The position numbers were made by a program, and so were the translations under genes. DNA of 64,000 nucleotides from an uncultured Chlorobiaceae bacterium. GTDB taxonomy: Bacteria > Bacteroidota > Chlorobiia > Chlorobiales > Chlorobiaceae. Positions within the stretch are counted from its first letter, which is position 1. Each line of letters begins with the position of its first letter. Shown piece after piece: positions 50,927 to 60,596 of this stretch. Below the pieces are notes generated by a model that worked only from the letters and a program-made list of their open reading frames with translations, did no database searches and was not told the DNA's origin. The DNA lies in assembly GCA_903994365.1 (NCBI GenBank), contig CAJEXL010000005.1, positions 45,773 to 109,772 of the forward strand. The letters run 5' to 3'.

Positions 50927-51052
50927 CTTTTGGAAAGACAATAGAAAATGGTTTTGAAAAAGTCACTCTTGCAGAGCATTTTCTGCCGCCTCTTTTATAC
51001 TTTGAGAGAGGGTTAAATGTACGTGCAAAGCATAGCAGATATGGTAAGGTTT

Positions 51053-51061
51053 TGTTATAAT
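51053..51061 (+). promoter_or_regulatory. Extended -10 promoter for the pseudouridine synthase gene
   Basis: TGTTATAAT fits an extended -10 element (TGnTATAAT). No good -35 is visible, which is usual for this class. Transcription from about 51068 would exclude the far-upstream start at 51017 and supports a start at 51104. Confidence 0.5.
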
Positions 51062-51103
51062 GACTCCGCAAGTGCTCTGGCAGTAGTGTTCAAGTTTCGG
51101 AAA

Positions 51104-52153
51104 ATGCAAAATCAGTTGATAAAAAACGAATTGGAATCGGGGATGGAAGCTCCTCTTGAACCCAAAAAACTCACCCTGCAAGTCAGCCGCGTACAAACCC
51201 CGATGCGTATTGATCAATACCTGACGCGACAGGTGGAAAACGCGACACGCAACAAGGTGCAGGAGGCAATTGAGGAGGGTCGGGTGCTGGTCAATGAAAA
51301 AATCGTCAAATCGAACTACCGCATCAAATCATGCGATGTGATTCAGATGACATTTCTTCGCCCACCAGCACCGGAACTGGCACCGGAAGATATTCCGATT
51401 GAGATCATGTACGAAGATGATGATCTGATGGTGATCAACAAAAAGCCAGGCATGGTTGTCCATCCGGCATTCGGCAACTGGACGGGTACGCTTGCCAATG
51501 CCATCCTGCACCACATCGGCAAAGATGCCGAAGAGCTCGACAAGTCTGAACTGCGCCCCGGCATTGTACACCGGCTCGATAAAAACACCTCCGGACTTAT
51601 CATCGTCGCAAAAAATCCTGTAGCTCTCCACCGTCTTGCCCGCCAGTTCGCTGATCGTAAAGTGATAAAAATCTATAAAGCAATGGTGTGGGGAGTTCCA
51701 AACTCCCTCTCAGGCACCATAACAACCAATATCGGGCGTTCGAAAAGAGACCGGAAGGTGATGGCAAATTTCCCCTTTGAAGGGAAGGATGGAAAAACGG
51801 CCATCACCGACTACAGCGTCGCCGAAAATCTCCACTGGTTTTCACTCCTTTCGCTCACCCTGCACACCGGACGAACCCACCAGATAAGGGCACACCTGCA
51901 ACACCTTGGCCACCAGATCCTCGGCGATGAAACCTACGGAGGCGCCTCCCTGCGCACCCTCCCCTTCAGCAAAAGCGAAGGCTTCGTCCGCAACCTGCTT
52001 GAGCTGCTGCCGCGCCAGGCACTGCACGCTGAAACACTCTCCTTTCAGCAGCCCACAAGCCGGGAGACACTCTCGTTTACCGCACCGTTGCCCGAAGATA
52101 TGCTGCTTGCGCTGGAAAAAATCCGGTCGATCAAAGGATTACCGGGATTTTAG
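51104..52153 (+). CDS. rluD: RluD-family 23S rRNA pseudouridine synthase
   Basis: Isomerises uridine in large-subunit rRNA. An S4 RNA-binding domain (MRIDQYLTRQVENATRNKVQ and LVNEKIVKSNYRI) precedes the catalytic domain. The active-site aspartate is in PGIVHRLDKNTSGLIIVAK, and HTGRTHQIRAHL is present. The start is uncertain: 51104 (MQNQLIKNE) fits the promoter, while 51143 (MEAPLEPKK) is also possible. RluD and RluC-like members are hard to separate by eye. It converges on yfhO, with a 4-base overlap. Confidence 0.87.
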   Translation: MQNQLIKNELESGMEAPLEPKKLTLQVSRVQTPMRIDQYLTRQVENATRNKVQEAIEEGRVLVNEKIVKSNYRIKSCDVIQMTFLRPPAPELAPEDIPIEIMYEDDDLMVINKKPGMVVHPAFGNWTGTLANAILHHIGKDAEELDKSELRPGIVHRLDKNTSGLIIVAKNPVALHRLARQFADRKVIKIYKAMVWGVPNSLSGTITTNIGRSKRDRKVMANFPFEGKDGKTAITDYSVAENLHWFSLLSLTLHTGRTHQIRAHLQHLGHQILGDETYGGASLRTLPFSKSEGFVRNLLELLPRQALHAETLSFQQPTSRETLSFTAPLPEDMLLALEKIRSIKGLPGF

Positions 52154-54660
52154 TGATAACCGCGAGGAATCCTCGATTCCCCCGACTTTATCAATAACGA
52201 CCAGCCCACTCCCCCCACCACCATCAGCATAGCCACAACAAACGCTCCAAGCGATATCCACCGCCCTGTCTCAAACCCGCTTCGATCATAGTAAAACCTG
52301 ACCTCACGGCTGCCTGATGGAACGACAACGCCGCGCAACAGCCCGTTCACCTTGATCATAGCGACTGAACGCCCATCAATCTGCACCTTCCACCGCAGCG
52401 GATAATAGAGCTCACTCACCACAAGAAACGCCTCACCAGGCGCTGCAACCTTGACAACCATCGCTTCAGCTTTTGCATCAAGCGATGTCACCGTGGCCGA
52501 AGCAAACGTGCTGGCTCCTCTCCAAAGTAAGCCATCGACATACGCTATACCGGCAGGCATCTCGTCATCAAGAATACGGGAAAACAGCCCTTCATTGTTG
52601 TTCACCGCGATGACCCGACTGGCGAACCATGCTCTTGGCGCTGTCTGCTGAAGCCGATACACATAAGCCGTGACGGGGCCGCTGGCGAGTTGGAGCGTGC
52701 CGGTTTTGACCAGTTCAAGCGCTGGATGGCCAAGTGGCGCAGGGCTGACAATGTAGCCGACATTGAGCATTCGGAGCACGTTGATGCTGGAGAGATTCTC
52801 TGTTTTTGCGAGAAACTTCTCGTAAAGCTTGAGTTTGGCAGGATGATAACCGCCAACCGACTCAATGCCAAACAGGGAAAACTTGTTCTCTGCAAAGAGC
52901 GACCCGGCGGGATAGATTCTGAAGGGCCCCTTTTGTGCAGCAAGGTAGCGGGTAATGTAGTCGGGCTTGAATGCAGGCTCTACAAGGCGACTGTCGGCAT
53001 AGAGTGGTGAGCGCAAGGAGTCGGGAAAGGAGTAGATAATCTGTATGTCCATCCAGAGCAGATCGCCAAGCGCAAGGAGAAAGAGCAACAGGCCGGTCAG
53101 TTTGTGAGAGAGCTTCCCCTTGATGCTGAGCCAAAGCACTCCTGCAAAGAGAGAGGCAAGCATCAGGACAATCCAGAGACTCCCGATCAGATTCTCCCAG
53201 CGCACCTTGTTGACCATAAAGGCAAGATCGAAACTGCCAACCTGCGGCTCGGGATATAGTGTGCGGAAAAAGCTCTCGACAGGCTGTTCAAAGGCAAGAA
53301 AAAGCAGCAGGATTAAGGCGAGGATAAGCGCTCCGAGCCGGATTGGTTTCAGCAATCGCGTTGGCTGACGCTGAAGAAGGTCATTCACTCCAATTGCAGC
53401 AAGAAAAGAGATGATCAGGTAGAGCATGATGAGCGCCATGGATGGCACCCTGAAACGGCTGAAAAGGGGGGCGAAATGGTAGAAAAGATCGAAGACGGGG
53501 CTGAAAAACTTGCCGAAGGAGAGCAGCAGCGCCAACAGTGCGGCGGCAACAAAAAACCAGGTCATCGGCTCTTTCCGCCGCATAACAGCACCCGCAACGG
53601 CGAGGAGCAGTACCACAATGCCTGCATAATTGGGGAAGTCGGTGAAGGGCATAAAGCCCCAGTAGGTCACGCCACCAAACCCGAAAAATCCCGGCACCAG
53701 AAAGGTGAAGAGCTCCAGAGGGTGCATCGACCAGAGAGTGGCATACTCCCACGGGGATCCTCCCCCTTCTGCTACCACCCCTCTCACCGAATATGCCGCA
53801 TATTCTGAGGCAGGCAGATAGATTGAGGCCGACATGGCAACCCCGCAACCCAGCGCAACCATCAGCAAAAGAACAAAACGCAACTTGCCCTTGTGGCTAC
53901 CCGCATCAACTCCCCGACCTCCCTTATCACCACTTGCATGTCCTCTCCCGTTACCACCTTCTTGCCCGCCCTCACCGCCACCAGGCACAAACGCTGCAAC
54001 ACCTGCGCTTGTCCTGAAAATATCGCGCCTGAAGAAAACCAAAACAACAGCCAGCAGCAGCACAAGCATCCACGAATAGTAAGCGATTTGCACATGTGAA
54101 CGCTGTAACTGAAAACCGGCAATGAGCGCCAGAACCCCGGCATCGGCAAGCCCGCCACGCTGCATGAGGCGCAAGGTGGCCCAGAGCATCCAGGGCATGT
54201 AGGCTACCGTCATGAGCTGGCTGCCGTGACCGTGCACCAGCATGGCGCTCATGTAGGGGTTGAGCATGAAAATGGCTCCGCCTAACGAGGCAGCAAGGGT
54301 GGCGAGGCCGTACTGGCGGAGAAAAAGAAAGACTCCCAGACCGGCAAAGGCGAGATGCAGCAGTTGCAGCACAATGCTGTCAGTATGGAAGAGGTTGAAC
54401 ACAACATTCGGATAATAGAGACCGCTGAGATAGCTGAATGCCTCCACCGTCGGCATTCCCGAAAAGAGCCAGGGCTGCCAGAGCGGATAGATGCCGGTTT
54501 CAGCCTGAAGCTTGTCGAGCGCCAGGGTTGAGGCTTGGGGAATAAGAGAGTCGGGAGCAAGAAGCGTGTTCGACTGAAAGACAAGCGGCCAGAAGAGCAG
54601 CAGCGCCAGAAGGGTATAGACACCATAAACAGTGAGCAACGAGAAAATCTTTTTTTTCAC
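52150..54660 (-). CDS. YfhO-family multi-spanning membrane protein
   Basis: A large polytopic membrane protein (836 residues) of the YfhO/GT-C-like family, thought to modify cell-surface glycans using lipid-linked sugars. Many hydrophobic helices are visible (for example VYGVYTLLALLLFWPLVF near 11-28), with a soluble C-terminal part. Residues about 227-258 are an unusual Gly-rich hydrophilic insert (GGGEGGQEGGNGRGH). The start is GTG at 54660. It is the last gene of the surface-glycan operon. Confidence 0.75.
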   Translation of the reverse strand: MKKKIFSLLTVYGVYTLLALLLFWPLVFQSNTLLAPDSLIPQASTLALDKLQAETGIYPLWQPWLFSGMPTVEAFSYLSGLYYPNVVFNLFHTDSIVLQLLHLAFAGLGVFLFLRQYGLATLAASLGGAIFMLNPYMSAMLVHGHGSQLMTVAYMPWMLWATLRLMQRGGLADAGVLALIAGFQLQRSHVQIAYYSWMLVLLLAVVLVFFRRDIFRTSAGVAAFVPGGGEGGQEGGNGRGHASGDKGGRGVDAGSHKGKLRFVLLLMVALGCGVAMSASIYLPASEYAAYSVRGVVAEGGGSPWEYATLWSMHPLELFTFLVPGFFGFGGVTYWGFMPFTDFPNYAGIVVLLLAVAGAVMRRKEPMTWFFVAAALLALLLSFGKFFSPVFDLFYHFAPLFSRFRVPSMALIMLYLIISFLAAIGVNDLLQRQPTRLLKPIRLGALILALILLLFLAFEQPVESFFRTLYPEPQVGSFDLAFMVNKVRWENLIGSLWIVLMLASLFAGVLWLSIKGKLSHKLTGLLLFLLALGDLLWMDIQIIYSFPDSLRSPLYADSRLVEPAFKPDYITRYLAAQKGPFRIYPAGSLFAENKFSLFGIESVGGYHPAKLKLYEKFLAKTENLSSINVLRMLNVGYIVSPAPLGHPALELVKTGTLQLASGPVTAYVYRLQQTAPRAWFASRVIAVNNNEGLFSRILDDEMPAGIAYVDGLLWRGASTFASATVTSLDAKAEAMVVKVAAPGEAFLVVSELYYPLRWKVQIDGRSVAMIKVNGLLRGVVVPSGSREVRFYYDRSGFETGRWISLGAFVVAMLMVVGGVGWSLLIKSGESRIPRGYH

Positions 54661-54664
54661 AGCG

Positions 54665-56167
54665 TTATCGCTTTGGTTCCTTGTTTAAAAAGGGGATATA
54701 CCTTAAAATAATCTCTCTCTCCTCCGCTTCCAACTTCTGCAGCAGCATCAACACCGTATAACTGGAGAGAGCAAGAAGCGCACCCGCCCCAAGCGCTGCC
54801 ATCGAGGGAAGAGTAAGCAACCACGGACGCAAAAGCAGAAGAAGCAGAGCAGCGGATACTCCGGCAGCAAGAGGTTTCCAGAGCGCCTTGCCAAACGGGT
54901 GAATCTTCAGCAGGCGTTGTATTTCGCCAAGCCGGAGAGCGGAGAGGAGCAAAAAGAGCAGCAGTGTTGCAAGGGCTGCTCCGTTCAGCCCCATGCGGGG
55001 AATCAGAAGAAGATTCAGCGCCACCTGCAAACCGAGAGCGCCAAGCGCGTTGAAGAGGCTGATGCGTGCATAGCCGGTCATGGCAAGCACCGTGGCGGAG
55101 AGGCCAAATGTCGCTTGCAGGAAAGAGGCGATGGTTAACAGATGCAGCGCCGTAGCTCCTCCTGCCGCAAACCGGTCGCCGAAGACCGAAAGCACCGGTT
55201 CGGGAAGCGCCATGAAGAGAATTGCGGGTGGAATGACAACCATGACAATCCAGCGTGTCACCATCTTGTAGATGCGACCTATCTCCGCATTCTGGCTTTT
55301 GGCATGCAAATCGGCAATCATCGGGGCCGCAATGCCGGTAAAGGCAAGAAGCACCGAGCGAAGAAGCCCCGCCGTTCGTGCGACAGGATGGTAGAGGCCG
55401 ACCGTTGCGGTATCGGTGAGCATCCCGAGCATCATCACATCAAGCCAGTGACTCATCATGCTCAAGAGCGAGACCACCATGAAGGGCAGGGCGTAAGCCA
55501 TCATCGCCTTGTCCGTGCGGGCGTGCAGGATATCCGACGGGAGCACGCCGGTAATGGCCGTGAGGCGAGGGCGAATCCAGAAAAATGCCCCGATGCCTGC
55601 CAGCACATAGGGGAAAAAGAGGGCGGCATCATGGCCTGCAGTGTAGCGGAGAAGCAGCGTCAGCAAAAGCAGGAGCAGCGGACTGAGTATCTGGGTGGCA
55701 ATAATTTTAGGCTTGAGCTGCTGAAAGCCCTGCATCGCATGGCCAAACAGGAGGGTTGCCACGTTAAAGGGAATCGCCGCAGCATAGCAGCAGAGCGTAA
55801 GCTGCAAGAGACGGCTACCATTGAGCAGCGATGCGATCTGGCCTGAAAAAGAGAGCAGCAGGAGCGCCACAACGAGCGAAAGAGCAAGCGCAGTTTTAAG
55901 GGCGGATCCAATCGCCCCCCTCTGGCGAAGAGGATCGTGACTCTGCACACTGACAAAGCGCAGGATGCCGGAATCGAGCCCGGCAATGGCAAGCACCTCT
56001 GAAATCTGGATAACAGCAATGGCGAGCGCATAGACACCGAGAGCGTCAACGCCGAGCAGCCGGGCAACAACAAGGTTATAACCAAACCGCGCCACCTGGC
56101 CGAAGAGAAATCCGGCAAAGGAGAATCCGGCCTGACCGGCTATGAGGGCGTTGCGGTTCACGGACAT
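54665..56167 (-). CDS. Polysaccharide/oligosaccharide flippase (Wzx/MATE-like)
   Basis: A membrane exporter of about 12-14 helices that flips lipid-linked sugars. From MSVNRNALIAGQAGFSFAGF at 56167 it is 500 residues. The N-terminus matches the polysaccharide-biosynthesis transporter pattern (GQVARFGYNLVVARLLG), and later segments such as ATLLFLLLSALRLGEIQ are typical. The start overlaps the glycosyltransferase stop by 10 bases. It belongs to the glycan operon. Confidence 0.85.
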   Translation of the reverse strand: MSVNRNALIAGQAGFSFAGFLFGQVARFGYNLVVARLLGVDALGVYALAIAVIQISEVLAIAGLDSGILRFVSVQSHDPLRQRGAIGSALKTALALSLVVALLLLSFSGQIASLLNGSRLLQLTLCCYAAAIPFNVATLLFGHAMQGFQQLKPKIIATQILSPLLLLLLTLLLRYTAGHDAALFFPYVLAGIGAFFWIRPRLTAITGVLPSDILHARTDKAMMAYALPFMVVSLLSMMSHWLDVMMLGMLTDTATVGLYHPVARTAGLLRSVLLAFTGIAAPMIADLHAKSQNAEIGRIYKMVTRWIVMVVIPPAILFMALPEPVLSVFGDRFAAGGATALHLLTIASFLQATFGLSATVLAMTGYARISLFNALGALGLQVALNLLLIPRMGLNGAALATLLLFLLLSALRLGEIQRLLKIHPFGKALWKPLAAGVSAALLLLLLRPWLLTLPSMAALGAGALLALSSYTVLMLLQKLEAEEREIILRYIPFLNKEPKR

Positions 56168-57303
56168 CTCTCCAGAGAAGCGATCCTTAACTCCCGCTCC
56201 ATCGTGGCTGCCAGTGCATCCCAACTGTGCTGCCGGGCGAATGCCTGCCGCGCCTCAACACGCTGGTCGGCAAGAGCTTCGGGCACCATGCGAACAAACT
56301 CATCCTGAGAGGTCGCAACATGCGCCACCTCCCGCGCCCGCTCCACCGCGCTGCAATAGTTCATCGAGAGCACCGGCACGCCCGCAGCGGTATATTCATA
56401 GAGCTTGTTGGGATGAGAGACCTCTTTCAGCCTGTTGGAGAGCAGCGGCATCAGCGCCAGATCAAACCGCTGCACCCAGGCAGGCAGCTCGGCATAGTCG
56501 ATTTTACCGAAGTAGTGAACATTGGGAAGGGCGTTGATCGCCTCCTGTTTGTTCCACCACTCTCGTTCGTAGGCAGGGCCAAGAAGCACAATCTGATACC
56601 CCGGCCAGCAACGGGCAGTTGCGGCAATCAGTGCGGTATCAATCCAGTCCATCGCTCCAGCGTAGCCAAGAATCTTCCCTTCAAGCCCGGAGAGAGCGGC
56701 AGGCATTTCAGCACGGGGAAGCGCAAAATGGCTGAACTCCACGCCGTTGCCAAGCTCAACCGTTCGCACACCAGTCGGCAGCTTGAGCTGACTGGTCAAT
56801 TCGCGGCTCACACTGAAAACAAGATGCACCCTGGAGAGATAGCGGTCGAGGGAGCCCTTCAACCATACGGGACTTCCCGGAAACGCAAGATGATCATCGT
56901 TGGCATCATAAAAGCGGAGACGACAAGGAAGTAAGGCGGCTACCCGGCCCCAGTAGACATTACTCAGGCCAATTATCCTGTCGGAAGAGCCAAATCCAAG
57001 CATCGTCACCCAGAAGAGCATCAGCAGAATACCGGGCAGGGAGAGAAGCCCGCGCAGCAAGGGAATATCAAGCAGACGACCAATACTGAAGGGAACACTC
57101 TTCAGAAAGGGGACGCTGACCACCCAGACCCGCCCCCGCTTGACAGGAATCCAGTGATGGCTCCGCCCAAGCGCAAAGGGCTCTATGAACAGAATGCTCC
57201 AGTTCTCGGGAAAACGAGCAAGCAGGCGCTGCTTCCGGGTGGAGAGGAAATCCCACTGTATCTCGGAAAACCAGACAAGCCTGAACAGGCTAAAGTGGCT
57301 CAT
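56158..57303 (-). CDS. Glycosyltransferase (GT-B, group 1-like)
   Basis: A GT-B fold glycosyltransferase. The C-terminal donor-binding half shows LLSNRLKEVSHPNKLYEYTA followed by GVPVLSMNY, the usual Glu-containing motif, and the N-terminal half has SVSRELTSQLKLPTGV. I take MSHFSLFRLVWFSE at 57303 as the start (381 residues), 19 bases after the methyltransferase stop. ATGs at 57342 and 57360 would overlap that gene. Donor and acceptor are unknown. Confidence 0.8.
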   Translation of the reverse strand: MSHFSLFRLVWFSEIQWDFLSTRKQRLLARFPENWSILFIEPFALGRSHHWIPVKRGRVWVVSVPFLKSVPFSIGRLLDIPLLRGLLSLPGILLMLFWVTMLGFGSSDRIIGLSNVYWGRVAALLPCRLRFYDANDDHLAFPGSPVWLKGSLDRYLSRVHLVFSVSRELTSQLKLPTGVRTVELGNGVEFSHFALPRAEMPAALSGLEGKILGYAGAMDWIDTALIAATARCWPGYQIVLLGPAYEREWWNKQEAINALPNVHYFGKIDYAELPAWVQRFDLALMPLLSNRLKEVSHPNKLYEYTAAGVPVLSMNYCSAVERAREVAHVATSQDEFVRMVPEALADQRVEARQAFARQHSWDALAATMERELRIASLERCP

Positions 57304-57322
57304 CGGGCTGCGGGAGGCTCCC

Positions 57323-57886
57323 CTATCGGACGGCAAGTTCATAGATCTGCACTTTTTCATACCATGCCCGCAACAGCGGCTTCACTCCTGTAAGATAAAA
57401 CAACGGGTGGCGGATACGAAACTCCGCGTTTCGGAGCACTGTAAACCCGGCACGGCTGAAGAGCAAAAGAGCCTCAGAGCGCGTCATCTCATGAAAATGG
57501 TCGGGGCTTGCAAGATATGAGGGTTTCCAGAGAGGCATGGAGACAAAGATCCTTGCATCCGCACCAGCAAGAAGTCGCTTGACCTCAAGCAGTGCGTGAA
57601 GTGGATTGTAGAGATGCTCCAGCACCTCAAAGGCGGTCACCACTCCGAAAGAGCCGGTCAATGGCTCAAGATCAAGATCAACGGACGTGTTGTTGAAAGG
57701 ACAGCCGAAATGCTGCTCCAGCACTGCTGTAAAGGGGGTGCGCTCTCCCAGGTCAAGTCCACTGGAAAGTCGTAAAGCAGAAGGTGACAAGAGTTGCAAA
57801 AATTCGAGCGTTTTCTGCCAGCGAATCCGGTGAGCCGGATCGTTGAGATATGCGCTATCGATAACCGTTCTGCAACTATTCGGCAT
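57323..57886 (-). CDS. Class I SAM-dependent methyltransferase
   Basis: A small methyltransferase (187 residues) with a Rossmann-type core: LSSGLDLGERTPFTAVLEQ as a diverged SAM-binding loop, DLDLEPLTGSFGVVTAFEVLEHL as the acidic strand and motif II. The start at 57886 (MPNSCRTVID) has GGGGAGGAG just upstream. It overlaps the GT2 gene by 11 bases. In this operon it may methylate a sugar or lipid intermediate; the substrate is not known. Confidence 0.8.
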   Translation of the reverse strand: MPNSCRTVIDSAYLNDPAHRIRWQKTLEFLQLLSPSALRLSSGLDLGERTPFTAVLEQHFGCPFNNTSVDLDLEPLTGSFGVVTAFEVLEHLYNPLHALLEVKRLLAGADARIFVSMPLWKPSYLASPDHFHEMTRSEALLLFSRAGFTVLRNAEFRIRHPLFYLTGVKPLLRAWYEKVQIYELAVR

Positions 57887-58715
57887 AGCTCCTCCCCGCA
57901 AACCATTGCTTCAGAAGAGTTCCTGAAAGTCGCAGGGGAAGCAACAACAGGTATAGCGCCATCCCCCTCCAGGCCCTCTGCTTGCTGAAGAGACGGAGCG
58001 CTCCACGGCTCTTTTTCACCAGCTTCAGCAAAGGGCGGCCCGTGAGCGAGGCTGACACCTTGTGCCACACCCTTGATGAGGGAACATACTCAATACTCTT
58101 GCCCAGCGCTCGCACCCGCAGCGAAAGATCGACATCCTCCGCATACATCGCGAATGACTCATCAAACCCTCCAACCGCCTCAAAATCGCAGCAACGCATG
58201 GCAAAACAGCAACCCGTTGCATAGTCGGTAGAGCCGGGACGGTCAAATTCAGGCGCATCCTTCTGCCTCAGACCCACATGGCAGATCATGCCTGTTGACA
58301 ACTTGACAACTCCGCCTGCATACCAGAGCAGATCAGGTTGATCCCAATAATAAATTTTCGGCACCGCTATGCCTGCCAACGGCTGAAGACGCAGAGTTTC
58401 AAGGAGTGGCGCACAAAAAACGGCATCGACAATGGTGTCGTTGTTCAGAAAAATGACGAACTCCGCCTGTGACTCCTGAACGCGCCTGAACCCGGCATTG
58501 TTTCCCCCTGCATAACCGAGGTTGGCGGGCAAGCGAAGCTGCTCCACAGCAGGAAAAGCGCTCCGTATCTTTTCAGATGAACCATCGGTCGAACCGTTAT
58601 CGACCACCAGCAGTTTGTATCCCTTTACAAGAACGGGAGCCAGCGACTCCAAACAAGCAATCGTCTCGTCAGCGCCATTCCAGTTCAAAACAACAATGTA
58701 GGTCACGGGTACCAT
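57876..58715 (-). CDS. Family 2 glycosyltransferase
   Basis: A GT-A inverting glycosyltransferase of about 279 residues. It starts with the standard strand TYIVVLNWNGADETIACLES and has LLVVDNGSTDGSSE for the nucleotide site. FLNNDTIVDAVF supplies the acidic metal motif, and GGFDESFAMYAEDVDLSLRV is the family signature of the rhamnosyl/dTDP type. The ATG at 58715 is best placed after GGGAGG; two earlier starts (58718 ATG, 58721 GTG) are in frame. It is coupled to the GT4 gene. Confidence 0.9.
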   Translation of the reverse strand: MVPVTYIVVLNWNGADETIACLESLAPVLVKGYKLLVVDNGSTDGSSEKIRSAFPAVEQLRLPANLGYAGGNNAGFRRVQESQAEFVIFLNNDTIVDAVFCAPLLETLRLQPLAGIAVPKIYYWDQPDLLWYAGGVVKLSTGMICHVGLRQKDAPEFDRPGSTDYATGCCFAMRCCDFEAVGGFDESFAMYAEDVDLSLRVRALGKSIEYVPSSRVWHKVSASLTGRPLLKLVKKSRGALRLFSKQRAWRGMALYLLLLPLRLSGTLLKQWFAGRSYAE

Positions 58716-58717
58716 CA

Positions 58718-59830
58718 TCACCTCCCTGCCGCTATCGTTTCGAGAAAACTCCCTGCCGACGCAGCAAAAGCCTCCCAGGAGAGCTCACGACGAAAAGCTT
58801 CGATTGCAGGACGCATCAAAGGAAGCCTCTCCCTTGCATCCAGAAACTCCCCGACCGCATAAGCAAACCCTTCAGGCGAAGAGTCACGCGCAACCCAGCC
58901 TGTCTCACCGGGGCGAACCATCTCAGGAAGAGCCCCTTCAGGAGTGACAATAACCGGCAAACCGTAACCATAAGCCAGCGGTATCACCCCCGATTGTGTT
59001 GCACTTCGGTAGGGAAGCACAACAGCATCAGCCGCCGCAAAATAGAGCGAGCTTCGCCCCGGAGGCACATAGCCAGAATAGAGATCAACACTTTCGCCGA
59101 TACCGAGCTGATCAAGAAGTCGCCGATAAAAAGAAACATCTTTATAAAAGTGGCCAGCAACCACCAGCCTGAGTGCCGGTTCACGCTGAAGAATCGCAGG
59201 CATGGCGCGAAGCATGATATCAAGACCTTTATAGTGACGAACGTAACCAAAAAAGAGCAGCACTGGAGAGTGGGCATCAAGATGCAGCTCCTTTCGTGCT
59301 TCGACAGCCGAAAACAGCGCATCGTCCGGTTCATAAGCCGGATGAAAAAGCGTGAGCTGAGGAGTATCAGCCATGGCAAGGCTCACCTCCCTGCCAACAG
59401 CTTGCGAAAGAGTCAGAAACCCGTCAGCAGAAACCCCAAGCACTCTCTGCATGAACGATTCAAAAAAAAAAGATTCGTGGGAAGAGAGGTTATGAAGAAG
59501 CACGACCACTCTGATACCCGTAAGGTGACGCAACACAAAACAGAGTGGTGCCAGGAGGCCTGTCCAATAGGCGACAAGCAGGATATCGGGCTTCAGTGAC
59601 TTGATATGACGGATTATCCCTGGCCAGGATAAGGGGTTGTAGAGCACCAACCGCGCATTTTCAGGCAAAGGGGATTCCGTATTTTTGACTATAAAACCTG
59701 GGTAGAGCGCCCTGAAAGGAACAGAGACAACATCATGACCTCGCTTGCACAAGGCCTCCTGCAGCACTCCGCTGAAGCGGGCTATACCTCCCTTCAAGGG
59801 AAAAAAAGGAGATATAAACGCAATACGCAA
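58718..59830 (-). CDS. Family 4 glycosyltransferase (TTG start)
   Basis: A GT-B glycosyltransferase of 370 residues. It begins RIAFISPFFPLKGGIARFSG, has the phosphate-binding VLLFFGYVRHYKGLDIMLRA in the second half, and the donor-site motif PLAYGYGLPVIVTPEGALPE. The start is TTG at 59830, backed by GGAGAGG 7 bases upstream, only 2 bases after the HPr stop. It opens the sugar-transfer part of the operon. Confidence 0.9.
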   Translation of the reverse strand: MRIAFISPFFPLKGGIARFSGVLQEALCKRGHDVVSVPFRALYPGFIVKNTESPLPENARLVLYNPLSWPGIIRHIKSLKPDILLVAYWTGLLAPLCFVLRHLTGIRVVVLLHNLSSHESFFFESFMQRVLGVSADGFLTLSQAVGREVSLAMADTPQLTLFHPAYEPDDALFSAVEARKELHLDAHSPVLLFFGYVRHYKGLDIMLRAMPAILQREPALRLVVAGHFYKDVSFYRRLLDQLGIGESVDLYSGYVPPGRSSLYFAAADAVVLPYRSATQSGVIPLAYGYGLPVIVTPEGALPEMVRPGETGWVARDSSPEGFAYAVGEFLDARERLPLMRPAIEAFRRELSWEAFAASAGSFLETIAAGR

Positions 59831-59832
59831 AA

Positions 59833-60099
59833 CTATACCTCTCCAAAGCCCTGATCAAAAAATGCTACCAACTGGCGAGCAGCCTCCTCTGCATCGTCGC
59901 CTTCAAGCTTGAGTTTCAACTTTGTCCCCTTGGGAGCAGCAAGACTCATGACACCAATAATTGACTTGGCATTGATTTCCATACCCTGCATCTCAATAAA
60001 AAAATCAGATTTGAAGCGGGATGCAAGTTTGACAACTGCAGCCGCAGGCCTGGTATGCAGCCCGGCCTTATTTTTAACGACAACTTCCTGAACAATCAC
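59833..60099 (-). CDS. ptsH: HPr-family phosphocarrier protein (GTG start)
   Basis: HPr carries phosphate between PTS enzymes or acts as a regulator. The 88 residues have the active His15 in KAGLHTRPAA and the regulatory Ser46 in INAKSIIGVMSLA, so both phosphorylation sites are kept. Green sulfur bacteria are not known for sugar-uptake PTS, so a regulatory role is more likely; that is inference. It lies between the acetyltransferase and the glycosyltransferases. Confidence 0.93.
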   Translation of the reverse strand: MIVQEVVVKNKAGLHTRPAAAVVKLASRFKSDFFIEMQGMEINAKSIIGVMSLAAPKGTKLKLKLEGDDAEEAARQLVAFFDQGFGEV

Positions 60100-60126
60100 G
60101 ACGTATACAACCCCTGTTTGTGTAAG

Positions 60127-60594
60127 TTACAGTGCCTTCACCATTGCAATCTCATCGCAGGCCATCAGTTTTGGGCAATGCGTGCAGTCCTTCCATATCT
60201 TCTGGGGAAAATACTCTTTCCTGATTTCGCTGTAGCCAACCCGACTGAAAAACTCACGACTGAGTGTCAGAACAAAAACCTCCTTGACTCCCTCCTCGCG
60301 TAAAACAAACTCTGCTTTTTCAACCAGCAGCCGCCCTATGCCCTTCATTTTATAACGGTTAAAAACAGCGAGCGAGCGTATTTCGGCAAGCTTCTGGGTA
60401 TAAAAGGCAATAGCACAACAGCCAATCACCTCACCATTATATTCCGCAACGAAAAAGTTACGAATATTTTCAACAATATTATCAGGAGAACGCTCAAGCA
60501 TAATGCCCTGCCGGGCATACTCCGAAGTGATAGCAGAGATGGAAGCTGCATCACCAAGGCGCGCATACCTGACAAAAAGCTCAGCCTGCTGCAT
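60127..60594 (-). CDS. GNAT N-acetyltransferase (short ArgA-like)
   Basis: A 155-residue GNAT fold protein. LAVFNRYKMKGIGRLLVEKA is the acetyl-CoA loop (R/Q-x-x-G-x-G/A pattern), and FVAEYNGEVIGCCAIAFY is the preceding strand. The sequence resembles the short N-acetylglutamate synthases used for arginine synthesis, but it could also acetylate another substrate. CTHCPKLMACDE near the C-terminus has three cysteines. It begins 2 bases after the obgE stop. Confidence 0.82.
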   Translation of the reverse strand: MQQAELFVRYARLGDAASISAITSEYARQGIMLERSPDNIVENIRNFFVAEYNGEVIGCCAIAFYTQKLAEIRSLAVFNRYKMKGIGRLLVEKAEFVLREEGVKEVFVLTLSREFFSRVGYSEIRKEYFPQKIWKDCTHCPKLMACDEIAMVKAL

Positions 60595-60596
60595 GG

